From assembly GCA_035487295.1 (NCBI GenBank), contig DATHMH010000022.1:1-64000 (forward strand): DNA of 64,000 bases, written 5' to 3'. The DNA is from QIAW01 sp035487295. GTDB taxonomy: Bacteria; Acidobacteriota; Terriglobia; Terriglobales; Acidobacteriaceae. The notes below the pieces were generated by a model. That model searched no databases and was not told the DNA's origin. It saw only the letters and a program-made list of their open reading frames with translations. The translations under genes were made by a program, and so were the position numbers. Below are positions 37,652 to 46,075 of this stretch, piece after piece; the stretch's first letter is position 1, and each line of letters starts with the position of its first letter.

Positions 37652-39709
37652 CTATGCCAGGCCTATGAGGCGCTGCTGGCGAAGTATCTCGAGCCCTGCT
37701 AAACATAGCTTATCGGCCGGAATACCTGAGACTTCTATCTTGTTTTGCCGGAATTGGGCTGCGATCTCTTCCACGGTCAAGCTGCCTTCGCAAAGGCCAA
37801 GCAACTCGGCCGAGAGTGGAGAGAGCTGGCGAACCTCCGCCGGCCCCGTCGCCGTTCTGCGAATAGCGAGTTTCACCGGTCCTTCGGGTATGTCATGCAA
37901 CGGGCTCCTCTGTCGCAGGCGCCGAATAATTTCCTGATAGTCGGCCGGAAGCTTGATGACGTTTACTCCCGGAAGCAACTGCGGGCGGCTGTCGGGAAAA
38001 AGCAGCTCTTCATGATCATCGGTGACCTTCTCTTGTTGAATATCCGATTCATGATCACGGCCGTGCAATGCCGTTTCGTATTCCAGCAGCGCGGTAATGG
38101 CAACCGGCGCCCTGCTGGCGGCGGGTATGTAGTGCAGCCGCACAAACTGGAAAAAGTCTGCCGCAAAGCCGCTTTGCGCATAATAGACGGTGCGATCGCC
38201 GCTCGAAAAATAGACTCCGTTGTCTGTCCGCCATTGCTGCCATTGTTGAAAAACGTCAACGATGTTGCAGCTGTCCTGATGCAGTCCCAGGAGAAGCCGC
38301 CGAAATGCCCTCTGGCCGTTCAGCAAAAAGTCGCGCAGCTCTTTAAGGAATTCGCGTTCGAGGTAGGGCGTGGGAACCGAGTAAAAGCTGGAAAAGATTT
38401 CCGGATGCCCGGCAATCATCGCGTGATCTTGCGGCTCCTGCCGCCACCCGCGATACGACATATCGGCAACATCGTCATCCAGGACAAGCGAATCTTTCTG
38501 TTGCTTCTGGATGGGCGTATCTGCCAGCGGCGCCAGGATGCTTAGCTGCGGATCGGCATGATCATGGCGCAGCGAATCCACAAAGAACCCCGCCGTATCG
38601 CGCAGGTCGTCCATGGTTTCTTCGGGAAAGCCGGCCATCAATGAGACCGCTGTGTTGATTTTGAACTTGTCGCAGGAACGGACCCGCTCCGCCGAATCGT
38701 TCAATGCAAGCCCTTTGTCAATGATCTTCTGCATTCGCGACGAGCCGGTCTCAATGCCAAAGAAGATGCCGCGGCAGCCTGCCCGGGCCATGAGCGCGAT
38801 CAACTCTTCGTCAACGCAGTCGGTGCGCGCGCTGCAGCCCCAATAGAACTCTTCCCTGCTCTCCAGTAAGGCTTCACAAAATGCCTCCACCCGTTTGCGG
38901 TCGACGGTGAACATGTCGTGCACCAGCTCAAAAGAGTTGATGCCGTAGGTCTGCTTGACCCGGCGCATCTCGGCAATCATGTGCGCCGGGGTCTTCAGCC
39001 GGAAACGGCGGCGAAAAAAATCGTTGGTCGAACAGAACGTGCAGGCAAAGGGACAGCCGCGCCCCAGCTCCAGCGGGAAGTGGCGGCAGAAACGAACGTC
39101 AGGAAAGAGATGAAAAGCGGGAAATGGCAACGCGTCCAGGTCGAGGACCAGGGGCGCATCCGGGCCGCGCACGATTTCTCCATCTTCATTCCGGCGAAAC
39201 GTAATGCCTGGGATTGCTTCGAGAGAGCTGCCTGCGGCCAGCGCATCCACAAGTTCAGGCAGGGTCTGCTCCGCTTCCCCGCGCACGACCAGGTCAATGA
39301 ATGGATAGGCCCGCAGGGTGGAGATGTCAACCACAGATGCCTGTGGCCCGCCCAGTACCACCACTGATTCCGGATGCAGCCGCTTGACTTCCGCGGCAAT
39401 GCGAAGCGTCAGCGGGTAGCTGCTGCAAACCGTACTGAAGCCAAAGAAGTCAAAATGGCGGCCGGCGAAGCAGGCTCCGGCAAAACTGCAAAAATCAGTT
39501 TCATTCTGGTTCGAGTTTTGCCGCCATTCGTAGTAAACGCGATTGAGGTCAACGACTTCCGGCTGCAAGCCCCTGGCTTCCAGCACGGCGGCAAGGCTCA
39601 GGATGCCGACAGGGGCAAGCTCGCCCATAATGCGAGCTGCCTCCGTCTCGCCCACAGGCCTGTTATCGAACTGGTTGGCCGTGGGCGCACTGATGAGGCA
39701 GACTTTCAT
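37652..39709 (-). CDS. B12-binding-domain radical SAM protein with C-terminal RRE/PqqD-like region
   Basis: 685 residues from ATG 39709 (MKVCLISAPTANQFDNRP); a GTG at 39748 is in frame. An N-terminal cobalamin-binding Rossmann-like domain (VVVLGGPQASVVD, about 116-128) is followed by the radical SAM core with CxxxCxxC (GCPFACTFCS; Cys 219, 223, 226) and GIFFGIETGSSRM. The last ~60 residues (LSPLSAELLGLCEG, LTVEEIAAQF, LAGLEILRQQRLI) resemble the winged-helix PqqD-like/RRE or similar domain that binds peptide substrates. Class B radical SAM enzymes methylate, epimerise or cyclise unactivated carbons. Placed 83 bp behind a 105-residue precursor-like gene, so peptide modification is the preferred inference; lipid or cofactor methylation remains possible. 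Confidence 0.8.
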   Translation of the reverse strand: MKVCLISAPTANQFDNRPVGETEAARIMGELAPVGILSLAAVLEARGLQPEVVDLNRVYYEWRQNSNQNETDFCSFAGACFAGRHFDFFGFSTVCSSYPLTLRIAAEVKRLHPESVVVLGGPQASVVDISTLRAYPFIDLVVRGEAEQTLPELVDALAAGSSLEAIPGITFRRNEDGEIVRGPDAPLVLDLDALPFPAFHLFPDVRFCRHFPLELGRGCPFACTFCSTNDFFRRRFRLKTPAHMIAEMRRVKQTYGINSFELVHDMFTVDRKRVEAFCEALLESREEFYWGCSARTDCVDEELIALMARAGCRGIFFGIETGSSRMQKIIDKGLALNDSAERVRSCDKFKINTAVSLMAGFPEETMDDLRDTAGFFVDSLRHDHADPQLSILAPLADTPIQKQQKDSLVLDDDVADMSYRGWRQEPQDHAMIAGHPEIFSSFYSVPTPYLEREFLKELRDFLLNGQRAFRRLLLGLHQDSCNIVDVFQQWQQWRTDNGVYFSSGDRTVYYAQSGFAADFFQFVRLHYIPAASRAPVAITALLEYETALHGRDHESDIQQEKVTDDHEELLFPDSRPQLLPGVNVIKLPADYQEIIRRLRQRSPLHDIPEGPVKLAIRRTATGPAEVRQLSPLSAELLGLCEGSLTVEEIAAQFRQNKIEVSGIPADKLCLAGLEILRQQRLIGLA

Positions 39710-39792
39710 GGTTATCACACGTGGACAGGGAGTGAACGGTACGGACACACTACAGGCTCACTACTCTCAGCCCTGATGCATCGCTTGCCAGC

Positions 39793-40110
39793 TTAGCCGG
39801 GAGGAACTTCGCAACCCATGTTGGTGACCAGCGTATTCTGAAACACCCTGCGTAGCTCTTCAACCTGCTCTTCCGTCAACCGCAGGTCAGGAAGTTGCCG
39901 CACAGCCTCGGGCAGTTGATTGGCTATGTGTCTTGCCAGGGCTCTGGCCCATTCTCTTTCTGCGACAGCGGCTTCCTGGGGCGGCGCTGCCGCCGCGGCG
40001 CTGCCAGCGAGCGCAGTTACCCCGCCTACGACAAGCGCGGTACGCATCATCGCTCGACGATCAAGCTTGGGATCGGCAGAGCGTTTCGGTTCATCATTGA
40101 GCTTTGGCAT
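39793..40110 (-). CDS. candidate modified-peptide precursor with Tat-like leader
   Basis: 105 residues. GAGGAG precedes ATG 40110. The first 23 residues are charged and include Arg-Arg (18-19) in KLDRRAMMRTALVVGG. A hydrophobic Ala/Val/Gly segment (24-42) then resembles a Tat export signal. A helical region (48-92, ending LTEEQVEELRRVF) leads to a short C-terminal tail NTLVTNMGCEVPPG with the only Cys at 100. It lies immediately upstream of the B12 radical SAM gene in the same orientation. Size, leader/tail organisation and neighbour suggest a ribosomal peptide precursor or a small exported partner protein. No family was recognised. Confidence 0.6.
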   Translation of the reverse strand: MPKLNDEPKRSADPKLDRRAMMRTALVVGGVTALAGSAAAAAPPQEAAVAEREWARALARHIANQLPEAVRQLPDLRLTEEQVEELRRVFQNTLVTNMGCEVPPG

Positions 40111-40153
40111 TTCAAGTAACTCCTCAACGCCAGATTTCGGGGGGAAGCAAAGC

Positions 40154-40180
40154 TTAATAGGTCAACCGTTCGATTGTCAA
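40154..40180 (-). promoter_or_regulatory. possible sigma70-type promoter of the precursor/radical SAM pair
   Basis: TTGACA (40180-40175) and TATTAA (40159-40154) on the minus strand, spacer 15 bp, which is short. It lies 44 bp before the precursor start codon. Confidence 0.4.
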
Positions 40181-40287
40181 GCCGGTTGTGTGTGGAAGCC
40201 CCCTAGTCTGGAGGACGCCATTGATACTGTGCGCTGCCAAGTGCCCGCGTGGATAGACCCATTGTGAAATTGCTCTGGAATCAAAGC

Positions 40288-40318
40288 CCGAAGGGCAACG
40301 AACAGCTATGCCCTTCGG
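40288..40318 (-). terminator. hairpin downstream of the porin gene
   Basis: CCGAAGGGCA (40288-40297) and TGCCCTTCGG (40309-40318) form a 10-bp stem with an 11-nt loop. It lies 72 bp after the porin stop codon. It is followed on the minus strand by GCTTTG with only three T in a row, so termination strength is doubtful. Confidence 0.5.
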
Positions 40319-40389
40319 ACTCCTGCTACTGGAGCTAGAGCATGTTTCAAAAATAAGCGCAAAGAATGAACGCTTTCCAGAAGAGGCCG

Positions 40390-42042
40390 CTAAAAAATAT
40401 AGGCGGCATCGAACTGCAAGCGGGTCAACCAAGGTTCTGTGCTCGCCAGCGTACGCCCCACCAGCGCAGTGAACCCAAGCTGTACGCTACGGTCAACCTG
40501 GTAGAACGCATCGAAGCGATGCTGGCTCACGTTTGTGCTTTGGCGAAGTTCGCTGTAATTGAAGCCTCCCAGCACGGCTTCGCGCTCGATGTAGATGCGC
40601 GTATAGCCCACCTGCCAGTCGCCTTTCTGCTGCAGCCGGCCTACGCGGCCTTCCAGCCAGTATCCACGGCGCGCATTCGGGTTGCAGGCTGCGTTAAAAG
40701 TCCGGACGAAGGTGGTGCTGGCAGTATTGGTTGGCTGCGGCGCCAGTGCGGCCACATTCGCGCACGCTTCGGTGTTCTGCACAAAGTCGCCGAGAATCGT
40801 GATGGGCAGCTTCGGATTTGGTGTGCTGATATCGAAGCGGGCAATGTTATCGAACAGACCAAAACGGGAAGCAAACTGCGCGTTAGTGATGTTCGTGACC
40901 CCGGTGGGAAAGCGAGTGCCCGCAACCGTGATGACGGTATTGGCAGTTGTGATGTAAGTAGACTGCGGTCCGGGATTGGCCAGCGGCAGCACGCCGGAAA
41001 ATGCCGTCTGCGGGTTCTTGGTACTGGCCCTGGCCTGGGCCAGCGCAATGGCATCGGCGCCACGGAAGTCATAAAACCCGGAATAGGCGCTCAGTTGCAG
41101 CCAGGACGCGAGCTGCCAGGTAGTTTGAATCTGGCCGCCATAGGTGATGTGCTGCACGTTGCGTTTGTCGGTTGCCTGTGTCCCTGCGATTTCTGCGAAG
41201 GGCAATTCAAAGCCAACGAAAGCGACTCGCTTCAATACCGGCGTGTTTAATTTGAAGGCCAGGGTTTGGGCAGCGCCCTCGGGATTCAGGTCTTTATCCC
41301 ACGTCAGCTCGGTGTTGTACCAGGGATAGCGGAACTTTCCTCCCACAAAGGAAAACTGCTTCCACCAGCCTGGCTTGTACTCAATAAAGAACTGGTCGAG
41401 GGCGATGGGCTTGCGCGTATAGAATCCGGTCAGATTCTGGTTGGTGGAAATAGGATCGTTGATATCGCCCGACGCCAGGCTCAGGCCTGTGCGGAACTGC
41501 GGGCCCAGGTCGGCCACAGCGTTGAAGCGTACACGGTAACGAAGACGCGCGCGCTGCAGCGACCGATCTGCCGGGCCGCCGAAGAAGGGCTCTTCGCGAA
41601 GCCGGGCGTCGCCGCTGAAGCTGATCGGCCCGATGCCTTTGATCTGCCGCTCCAGGTTCCGGATGCGCTCATCGGAGCTGCCCGCATTCTGGTTCTTCGC
41701 ATCTTGCGAAGCGGCCGTTGCAGCAGTCGCTTGTGTATCCGGCACTGACTGCGACGTCGCGGATTCTTTTCCGGCGAGAGCAGCTACCGGCGGAGCGACC
41801 ACTTCACTCTGTGTACGCTCGGCTTCCAGCTTGTCGATATGCTTCTGTTGCTCCTGCACCAGTCTCTTGAGCTCTTCCACTTCTGAGCGCAGATCGGAAT
41901 CTGCCTGGCTGGATGCCGATGACGCAGTGGAACTGTGCGTGTCCGTGTTGTTTTGCGCAGCGTTGGTTGCAATGTTGGTTTGTGCGAGGCTATATGCTGC
42001 GGCAAAGATCAATAAAAAAATCCAAATAAGCGCTTTTTGCAC
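40390..42042 (-). CDS. putative outer-membrane porin
   Basis: 550 residues from GTG 42042, chosen because AGGAG lies 7 nt upstream and a signal peptide (ALIWIFLLIFAAAYSLAQ) begins there. A short coiled coil (DLRSEVEELKRLVQEQQKHI) follows, as in porins that trimerise or bind peptidoglycan. Then come a linker and a beta-barrel with many alternating strands and an aromatic C-terminal residue (LQFDAAYIF). It fits the putative-porin (DcaP-like) type. It lies downstream of cysA, separated by a cysteine-rich leader frame and a terminator, which suggests that it helps a sulfur compound cross the outer membrane; the substrate is inferred from regulation and neighbourhood only. Confidence 0.82.
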   Translation of the reverse strand: MQKALIWIFLLIFAAAYSLAQTNIATNAAQNNTDTHSSTASSASSQADSDLRSEVEELKRLVQEQQKHIDKLEAERTQSEVVAPPVAALAGKESATSQSVPDTQATAATAASQDAKNQNAGSSDERIRNLERQIKGIGPISFSGDARLREEPFFGGPADRSLQRARLRYRVRFNAVADLGPQFRTGLSLASGDINDPISTNQNLTGFYTRKPIALDQFFIEYKPGWWKQFSFVGGKFRYPWYNTELTWDKDLNPEGAAQTLAFKLNTPVLKRVAFVGFELPFAEIAGTQATDKRNVQHITYGGQIQTTWQLASWLQLSAYSGFYDFRGADAIALAQARASTKNPQTAFSGVLPLANPGPQSTYITTANTVITVAGTRFPTGVTNITNAQFASRFGLFDNIARFDISTPNPKLPITILGDFVQNTEACANVAALAPQPTNTASTTFVRTFNAACNPNARRGYWLEGRVGRLQQKGDWQVGYTRIYIEREAVLGGFNYSELRQSTNVSQHRFDAFYQVDRSVQLGFTALVGRTLASTEPWLTRLQFDAAYIF

Positions 42043-42090
42043 TGTGTTGCTCCTGTTTATAGAAATGAGTGATTCGGCACTGCATGGGCC

Positions 42091-42135
42091 CAAAAACACA
42101 AAACCCACCAGTCAGATCGGCTTCTGACGGTGGGT
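42091..42135 (-). terminator. attenuator terminator C before the porin gene
   Basis: ACCCACC and GGTGGGT (7 bp) plus GTCAGA/TCTGAC (6 bp) form a 13-bp stem with one bulged base and a 6-nt loop. It is followed on the minus strand by TTTTGTGTTTTT. It lies 48 nt before the porin start codon and 30 nt after the stop of leader C. The alternative partner of its 5' arm is in leader C (42200-42187). Confidence 0.88.
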
Positions 42136-42165
42136 CTGTGAGGTATTCGTTACTAACCTGGTTTC

Positions 42166-42264
42166 TTAATCCTGGATCGTCGGCCTCACCGCGTCAGAAG
42201 ACACATGTACGCTACACGTACAACAGAGACAAGCTTTCGCGGTCTTATGAGCGGTAAATTTCAT
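42166..42264 (-). CDS. cysteine-rich leader peptide C (porin attenuator)
   Basis: 32 codons from ATG 42264 to TAA, located 47 bp after cysA and before terminator C. The peptide contains KACLCCTCSV: four Cys in six residues (codons 12, 14, 15 and 17, all TGT), against the low Cys use of the neighbouring genes. Downstream, the leader segment CTTCTGACGCGGTG (42200-42187) is complementary to CACCGTCAGAAG in the 5' arm of terminator C (12 bp with one bulged C). A ribosome stalled at the Cys codons would leave this segment free to form an antiterminator. Inferred function: cysteine-responsive transcription attenuation of the porin gene. No strong ribosome binding site. Confidence 0.72.
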   Translation of the reverse strand: MKFTAHKTAKACLCCTCSVHVSSDAVRPTIQD

Positions 42265-42311
42265 TCGTATCACGACAGCATATGGGCGAGATATTGTCCC
42301 ATCCTGCTCTT

Positions 42312-43127
42312 TTATCTTCCGGCCTCAACCTCGTACTCTTTAATTTTGGGGACCACATCCAGATTTGCCGGCAGCGGAACCGGTGGGCCACCGTTGCCTG
42401 TGCCGATAAACTCGGAGACAAAATCGCTTGCCGGATGCTTGTAGATTTCCTGCGGCGTGCCAATCTGCTCGATGCGTCCGTGGTTCACGATCACGATTCT
42501 GTCGGCGATCTCCATGGCCTCATCCTGGTCGTGGGTGACAAAAACCGTGGTAATCGCCATCTGCTGATGGAAGATGCGCAGCCAGCGCCGCAGTTCTCTA
42601 CGCACCTTGGCGTCCAGCGCTCCAAAAGGCTCATCGAGCAAAAGAACTTTAGGTTCGACTGCCAGCGCCCTGGCCAGGGCAACGCGTTGCCGCTGCCCGC
42701 CGGAGAGCTGCGATGGCAGGCGCTTCTCGATGCCGCCCAGTTGCACCAGGTCGAGCAATTTCAGAACTCTTTCTTTGATCTGCGCATTGCTCAGGCCCAG
42801 CTTCTTTTTGCGCACCTGCAATCCAAAAGCAACGTTCTGCAGGATGTTCATATGCTTGAACAGTGCGTAGTGCTGGAAGACGAATCCCACGCGGCGGTCT
42901 TTGGGGCCAATGCTGGTCATGTCTTCTTCGCCAAAGAAAACCGATCCGCTGTCCTGTGTCTCGAGTCCGGCAATCACCCGCAGCAGTGTTGTCTTCCCGG
43001 AACCGGAAGGGCCAAGAAGCGCCAGCAGTTCCCCGGGCCGTATGTCGAGGCTCACGTTTTCGGAAGCCACGAAGTTTCCGAATTTCTTGTGGATGTTGCT
43101 GAGGCGAATTGGAATGACGCTGAGCAT
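42312..43127 (-). CDS. cysA: sulfate/thiosulfate ABC importer ATPase CysA
   Basis: 271 residues. It powers sulfate import at the inner membrane. Walker A GPSGSGKT (39-46), Q-loop VFQHYALF, signature LSGGQRQR (141-148), Walker B VLLLDEP and VTHDQDEAME are all present. CysA-type features are ENVSLDIRPGELLALLG and GTPQEIYKHPASDFVSEFIG. It is shorter than typical CysA (about 340-360 residues) because the C-terminal TOBE-like regulatory part is reduced. Its ATG overlaps the stop codon of cysW by one base. Assignment as sulfate rather than molybdate importer rests on the CysT/CysW/Sbp partners. Confidence 0.92.
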   Translation of the reverse strand: MLSVIPIRLSNIHKKFGNFVASENVSLDIRPGELLALLGPSGSGKTTLLRVIAGLETQDSGSVFFGEEDMTSIGPKDRRVGFVFQHYALFKHMNILQNVAFGLQVRKKKLGLSNAQIKERVLKLLDLVQLGGIEKRLPSQLSGGQRQRVALARALAVEPKVLLLDEPFGALDAKVRRELRRWLRIFHQQMAITTVFVTHDQDEAMEIADRIVIVNHGRIEQIGTPQEIYKHPASDFVSEFIGTGNGGPPVPLPANLDVVPKIKEYEVEAGR

Positions 43128-44032
43128 TACGTTTTACTCCGGAAAATGAAGTCACTGTACGCATCGGTCGTGATCCAGCGTTCGGCCATGGCTTTTAACG
43201 CCAGGCTGGCCAGGGCAAAGAGCGTCAGCATGGCCGCGATGCTGAAGGCCGCCGCCGTGGCATATTCGTTGTAGAGCAGTTCGACATGAAGCGGAGCGGT
43301 GTTGGTCTCGCCGCGTATATGGCCTGAAACTACTGAGACCGCGCCGAACTCTCCGATGGCGCGCGCCGAGCACAGGATCACCGCATAAAACAGCGCCCAA
43401 CGGATATTGGGCAGCGTGACGTGCCAGAAAATCTGCCACCCTGAGGCTCCCAGCGTCACCGCCGCCTCTTCTTCCTCGTGGCCCTGGGCTTCCATCACCG
43501 GCATCAGCTCCCGGGCAATAAAAGGAAAGGTCACAAAAATCGTGGCCAGCAGAATACTCGGCCAGGCAAAGATAATCTTGATCTCGTGCGCCTGCAGCCA
43601 CGGCCCCATCCAGCCCTGGGCGCCAAACAGCAGCACAAACACCAGCCCCGAGATGACGGGTGAGACCGAAAACGGCAGGTCAATCAGTGTGACCAGAAAA
43701 CTCTTCCCCCGGAAAGAGAATTTGGTAATCGCCCATGAGGCCGCCAATCCGAACAGCAGGTTCAACCCAACCGCAACGGCAGAGGTATAGGCGGTCAGCT
43801 TGAAGGCGGCCACCGCGTCGTGATCGTTGATGGCCTGCCAAAAAACAGAAACCCCCTTGGACAGGGCTTCCATAAAGACGAAGATTATTGGAACCAATAC
43901 CAACAGCACCACAAAAAGACCTGCCGTACCGATAAGGAGAATGCGGGCCCAAAGCGGGTCACGATGCACCACACGGCCAAACTCCTGGGTGAGGAGCTTT
44001 GTCGGAGTTTCTGCAAAGACGGCCTGACTCAT
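43127..44032 (-). CDS. cysW: sulfate ABC transporter permease CysW
   Basis: 301 residues, about six membrane segments (ILLIGTAGLFVVLLVLVPIIF; FLVTLIDLPFSVSPVISGLVF and others). The binding-protein-dependent permease loop EAAVTLGASGWQIFWHVTLPN docks the ATPase. RAIGEFGAVSVVSGHIRGET is characteristic of CysW. It overlaps cysT by 4 bp (ATGA) and cysA by 1 bp, so the three are translationally coupled. It forms the inner-membrane channel for sulfate together with CysT. Confidence 0.94.
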   Translation of the reverse strand: MSQAVFAETPTKLLTQEFGRVVHRDPLWARILLIGTAGLFVVLLVLVPIIFVFMEALSKGVSVFWQAINDHDAVAAFKLTAYTSAVAVGLNLLFGLAASWAITKFSFRGKSFLVTLIDLPFSVSPVISGLVFVLLFGAQGWMGPWLQAHEIKIIFAWPSILLATIFVTFPFIARELMPVMEAQGHEEEEAAVTLGASGWQIFWHVTLPNIRWALFYAVILCSARAIGEFGAVSVVSGHIRGETNTAPLHVELLYNEYATAAAFSIAAMLTLFALASLALKAMAERWITTDAYSDFIFRSKT

Positions 44033-44868
44033 ACTGCACCCTGCCGAAAAGCTACGGACCTGCCGTGTTGATAGAAGTTAATAAACAGCAATATGGCAAA
44101 AGAGATTGCCAGCATGATCACCGCCAGCGCCGTCGCTCCGGTGTAATCGTACTGGTCAAGCTTGGTAATGATCAGCAAGGGAGCGATCTCGGTGCGAAAG
44201 GGCAAATTGCCTGAGATGAATACCACCGAACCGTACTCGCCGGCGCCGCGGGCAAAGGCAAGCGCAAAACCGGTCAGCAGGGCCGGCAGTATCTCCGGAA
44301 CTATGACGCGGAAAAACGTGCGCGCTCGTCCGGCGCCCAGCGTTGCCGCCGCCTCTTCAATTTCAGGATCAACCGAGGCCAGCACCGGCTGCACCGTGCG
44401 TACCACGAACGGCAATCCGGTAAAGACCAGCGCGATCACGATGCCCAGAGGAGTAAACGCGACTTTGATTCCCAGCGGGGCGAGCCATTTTCCGATCCAG
44501 CCGTGCGGGGCATACATCTGCGTCAGCGCGATGCCGGCCACCGCGGTCGGCAGCGCGAATGGAATATCCACCAGGGCGTCAAAGAACCTTTTCCCGGGAA
44601 ATTTGTAGCGCACCAGGACCCAGGCAATAACGACTCCGAAGGCGGCGTTCACGCCGGCTGCGACAATTGCGGCTCCGAAGCTCAGGCGCAAAGAAGCTAA
44701 GACACGGGCTGAAGTCGCTGTCTGATAAAACGCGTGCCATCCCATAGTGAACGTCTTGGCAAAAAGCCCCAGTAATGGGATCAGTATCATCACCGAGAGA
44801 TAGATGATGGCAAACCCCAGGGTCAGACGAAAACCCGGCAGCACGCGTTTTGATTTTGTTCTGCCCAT
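44029..44868 (-). CDS. cysT: sulfate ABC transporter permease CysT (CysU)
   Basis: 279 residues with about six membrane segments (FAIIYLSVMILIPLLGLFAK and others). ATPase-docking loop EEAAATLGAGRARTFFRVIV and the CysT-type motif FARGAGEYGSVVFISGN are visible. The start codon is 60 bp after the sbp stop with CAGGA directly upstream. It forms the transmembrane channel with CysW. Confidence 0.94.
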   Translation of the reverse strand: MGRTKSKRVLPGFRLTLGFAIIYLSVMILIPLLGLFAKTFTMGWHAFYQTATSARVLASLRLSFGAAIVAAGVNAAFGVVIAWVLVRYKFPGKRFFDALVDIPFALPTAVAGIALTQMYAPHGWIGKWLAPLGIKVAFTPLGIVIALVFTGLPFVVRTVQPVLASVDPEIEEAAATLGAGRARTFFRVIVPEILPALLTGFALAFARGAGEYGSVVFISGNLPFRTEIAPLLIITKLDQYDYTGATALAVIMLAISFAILLFINFYQHGRSVAFRQGAV

Positions 44869-44928
44869 TCCTGTTATTTCGGTTGCCTCCAGACTGCTAC
44901 AACCAGGGCTTCAATTGCTGGAGACGTT

Positions 44929-45972
44929 CTACCTTCCTCCCGGCGCATAAATCTGGTCGAAGATGCCGCCGTCGGCAAAGTGCTTGGCTTGCGTCTGCCG
45001 CCAGTTCCCATAGATCGATTGGAAAGTAAACAGATTCACTTTTCCAAATTGCGAGGCATGTTTCGCCAATATGCTCTTGTTATATGGACGATAAAAATTC
45101 TGGGCTATGATTTCCTGCCCCTGATCTGTATAGAGAAACGACAGATAAGCTTTAGCGATATCCGTTGTCCCTTTTTTGCCGGCCACCTTGTCGACCACTG
45201 CCACGGGCGGCTCCGCCAGAATGCTCTCTGACGGGGAGACGATTTCAAACTTGTCGGGACCAAACTCCTTCAACGCCAGATGGGCTTCGTTTTCCCAGGC
45301 CAGCAGAACGTCGCCGATCTCGCGCTCGGCAAAGGTCGTGGTCGAACCGCGCGCGCCTGAATCCAAAACGGGAACATTCCTGTAAAGCGCCGTTACGAAC
45401 TCGCGCGCCTTGGATTCATCGTTTCCGTTCTTACGATAGGCGTAGCCCCAGGCCGCAAGGTAACTCCAGCGTCCGCCGCCGGAGGTCTTGGGATTGGGAG
45501 TAATGACCTGAACCCCCGGCTTGACCACATCCGGCCAGTCTTTTATGTTTTTCGGATTTCCCTTGCGCACCAGAAAGACGATCGTCGAGGTGTAGGGTGC
45601 GCTGTTGTTAGGAAATTTTGTTTGCCAGTCCTGCGGCAGAAAACCTTTATCGGCGAGAGCGTCGATATCGTAACCCAGACCCAGAGTGACCACATCGGCT
45701 TCGAGTCCGTCAATGACGGCGCGCGCCTGCTTGCCCGAACCGCCGTTGGAAAGATCGATGGTGACATCCGTTCCCGTCTTTTTCTTCCACTCAGAGGCAA
45801 AGGCAGGATTCACTTGCTGATAGAGCTCTCGCGTGGGATCGTAGGAAACATTCAGCAGTTTCACTTGCGCTGGAGATTTGTCTGCTGCAGATACCAGGAA
45901 TCGGCTTGCCGCCGCCAGGAACACCGCAGCCACCAGTAAGCCAGGTAAAAAAATCTTGGAAATCGTTTTCAT
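44929..45972 (-). CDS. sbp: sulfate-binding periplasmic protein
   Basis: 347 residues from ATG 45972 (MKTISKIFLPGLLVAAVFLA, signal peptide). An in-frame upstream extension to 46053 would read through terminator B, so it is rejected. Sulfate-binding family motifs: LLNVSYDPTRELYQQVNPAF, DVVTLGLGYDIDALADKGFL, IKDWPDVVKPGVQVITPNPK, KTSGGGRWSYLAAWGYA, TTTFAEREIGDVLLAWENE. It captures sulfate (or thiosulfate) in the periplasm and delivers it to CysT/CysW. First structural gene after two tandem cysteine-rich leader/terminator units, so its transcription is probably gated by cysteine supply. Confidence 0.94.
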   Translation of the reverse strand: MKTISKIFLPGLLVAAVFLAAASRFLVSAADKSPAQVKLLNVSYDPTRELYQQVNPAFASEWKKKTGTDVTIDLSNGGSGKQARAVIDGLEADVVTLGLGYDIDALADKGFLPQDWQTKFPNNSAPYTSTIVFLVRKGNPKNIKDWPDVVKPGVQVITPNPKTSGGGRWSYLAAWGYAYRKNGNDESKAREFVTALYRNVPVLDSGARGSTTTFAEREIGDVLLAWENEAHLALKEFGPDKFEIVSPSESILAEPPVAVVDKVAGKKGTTDIAKAYLSFLYTDQGQEIIAQNFYRPYNKSILAKHASQFGKVNLFTFQSIYGNWRQTQAKHFADGGIFDQIYAPGGR

Positions 45973-46004
45973 TCGTCGGTTCCAATCAGTCTGTTTGTGA
46001 TGTT

Positions 46005-46043
46005 GAAGAAAACAAAACGGCCTGGAGCGCGCTCCAGGCCGTT
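46005..46043 (-). terminator. attenuator terminator B before sbp
   Basis: A 28-nt perfect palindrome (AACGGCCTGGAGCG / CGCTCCAGGCCGTT, 46016-46043) gives a 12-bp stem with a 4-nt loop. On the minus strand it is followed by TTTTGTTTTC. It lies 33 nt before the sbp start codon and 32 nt after the stop of leader B. Confidence 0.9.
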
Positions 46044-46075
46044 GAGGATTCATGATTGCGATTTAGGAACTTACT

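Noticed and set aside
39410..40500. Possible fourth cysteine leader before the precursor/radical SAM pair
   Set aside because: I read the minus strand upstream of 40110; the only short frame there has no Cys codons, so no attenuator of this type is supported.
45973..46053. 27-residue N-terminal extension of the sulfate-binding protein
   Set aside because: It would be translated through the palindromic terminator B and precedes an ordinary signal peptide that begins at 45972.
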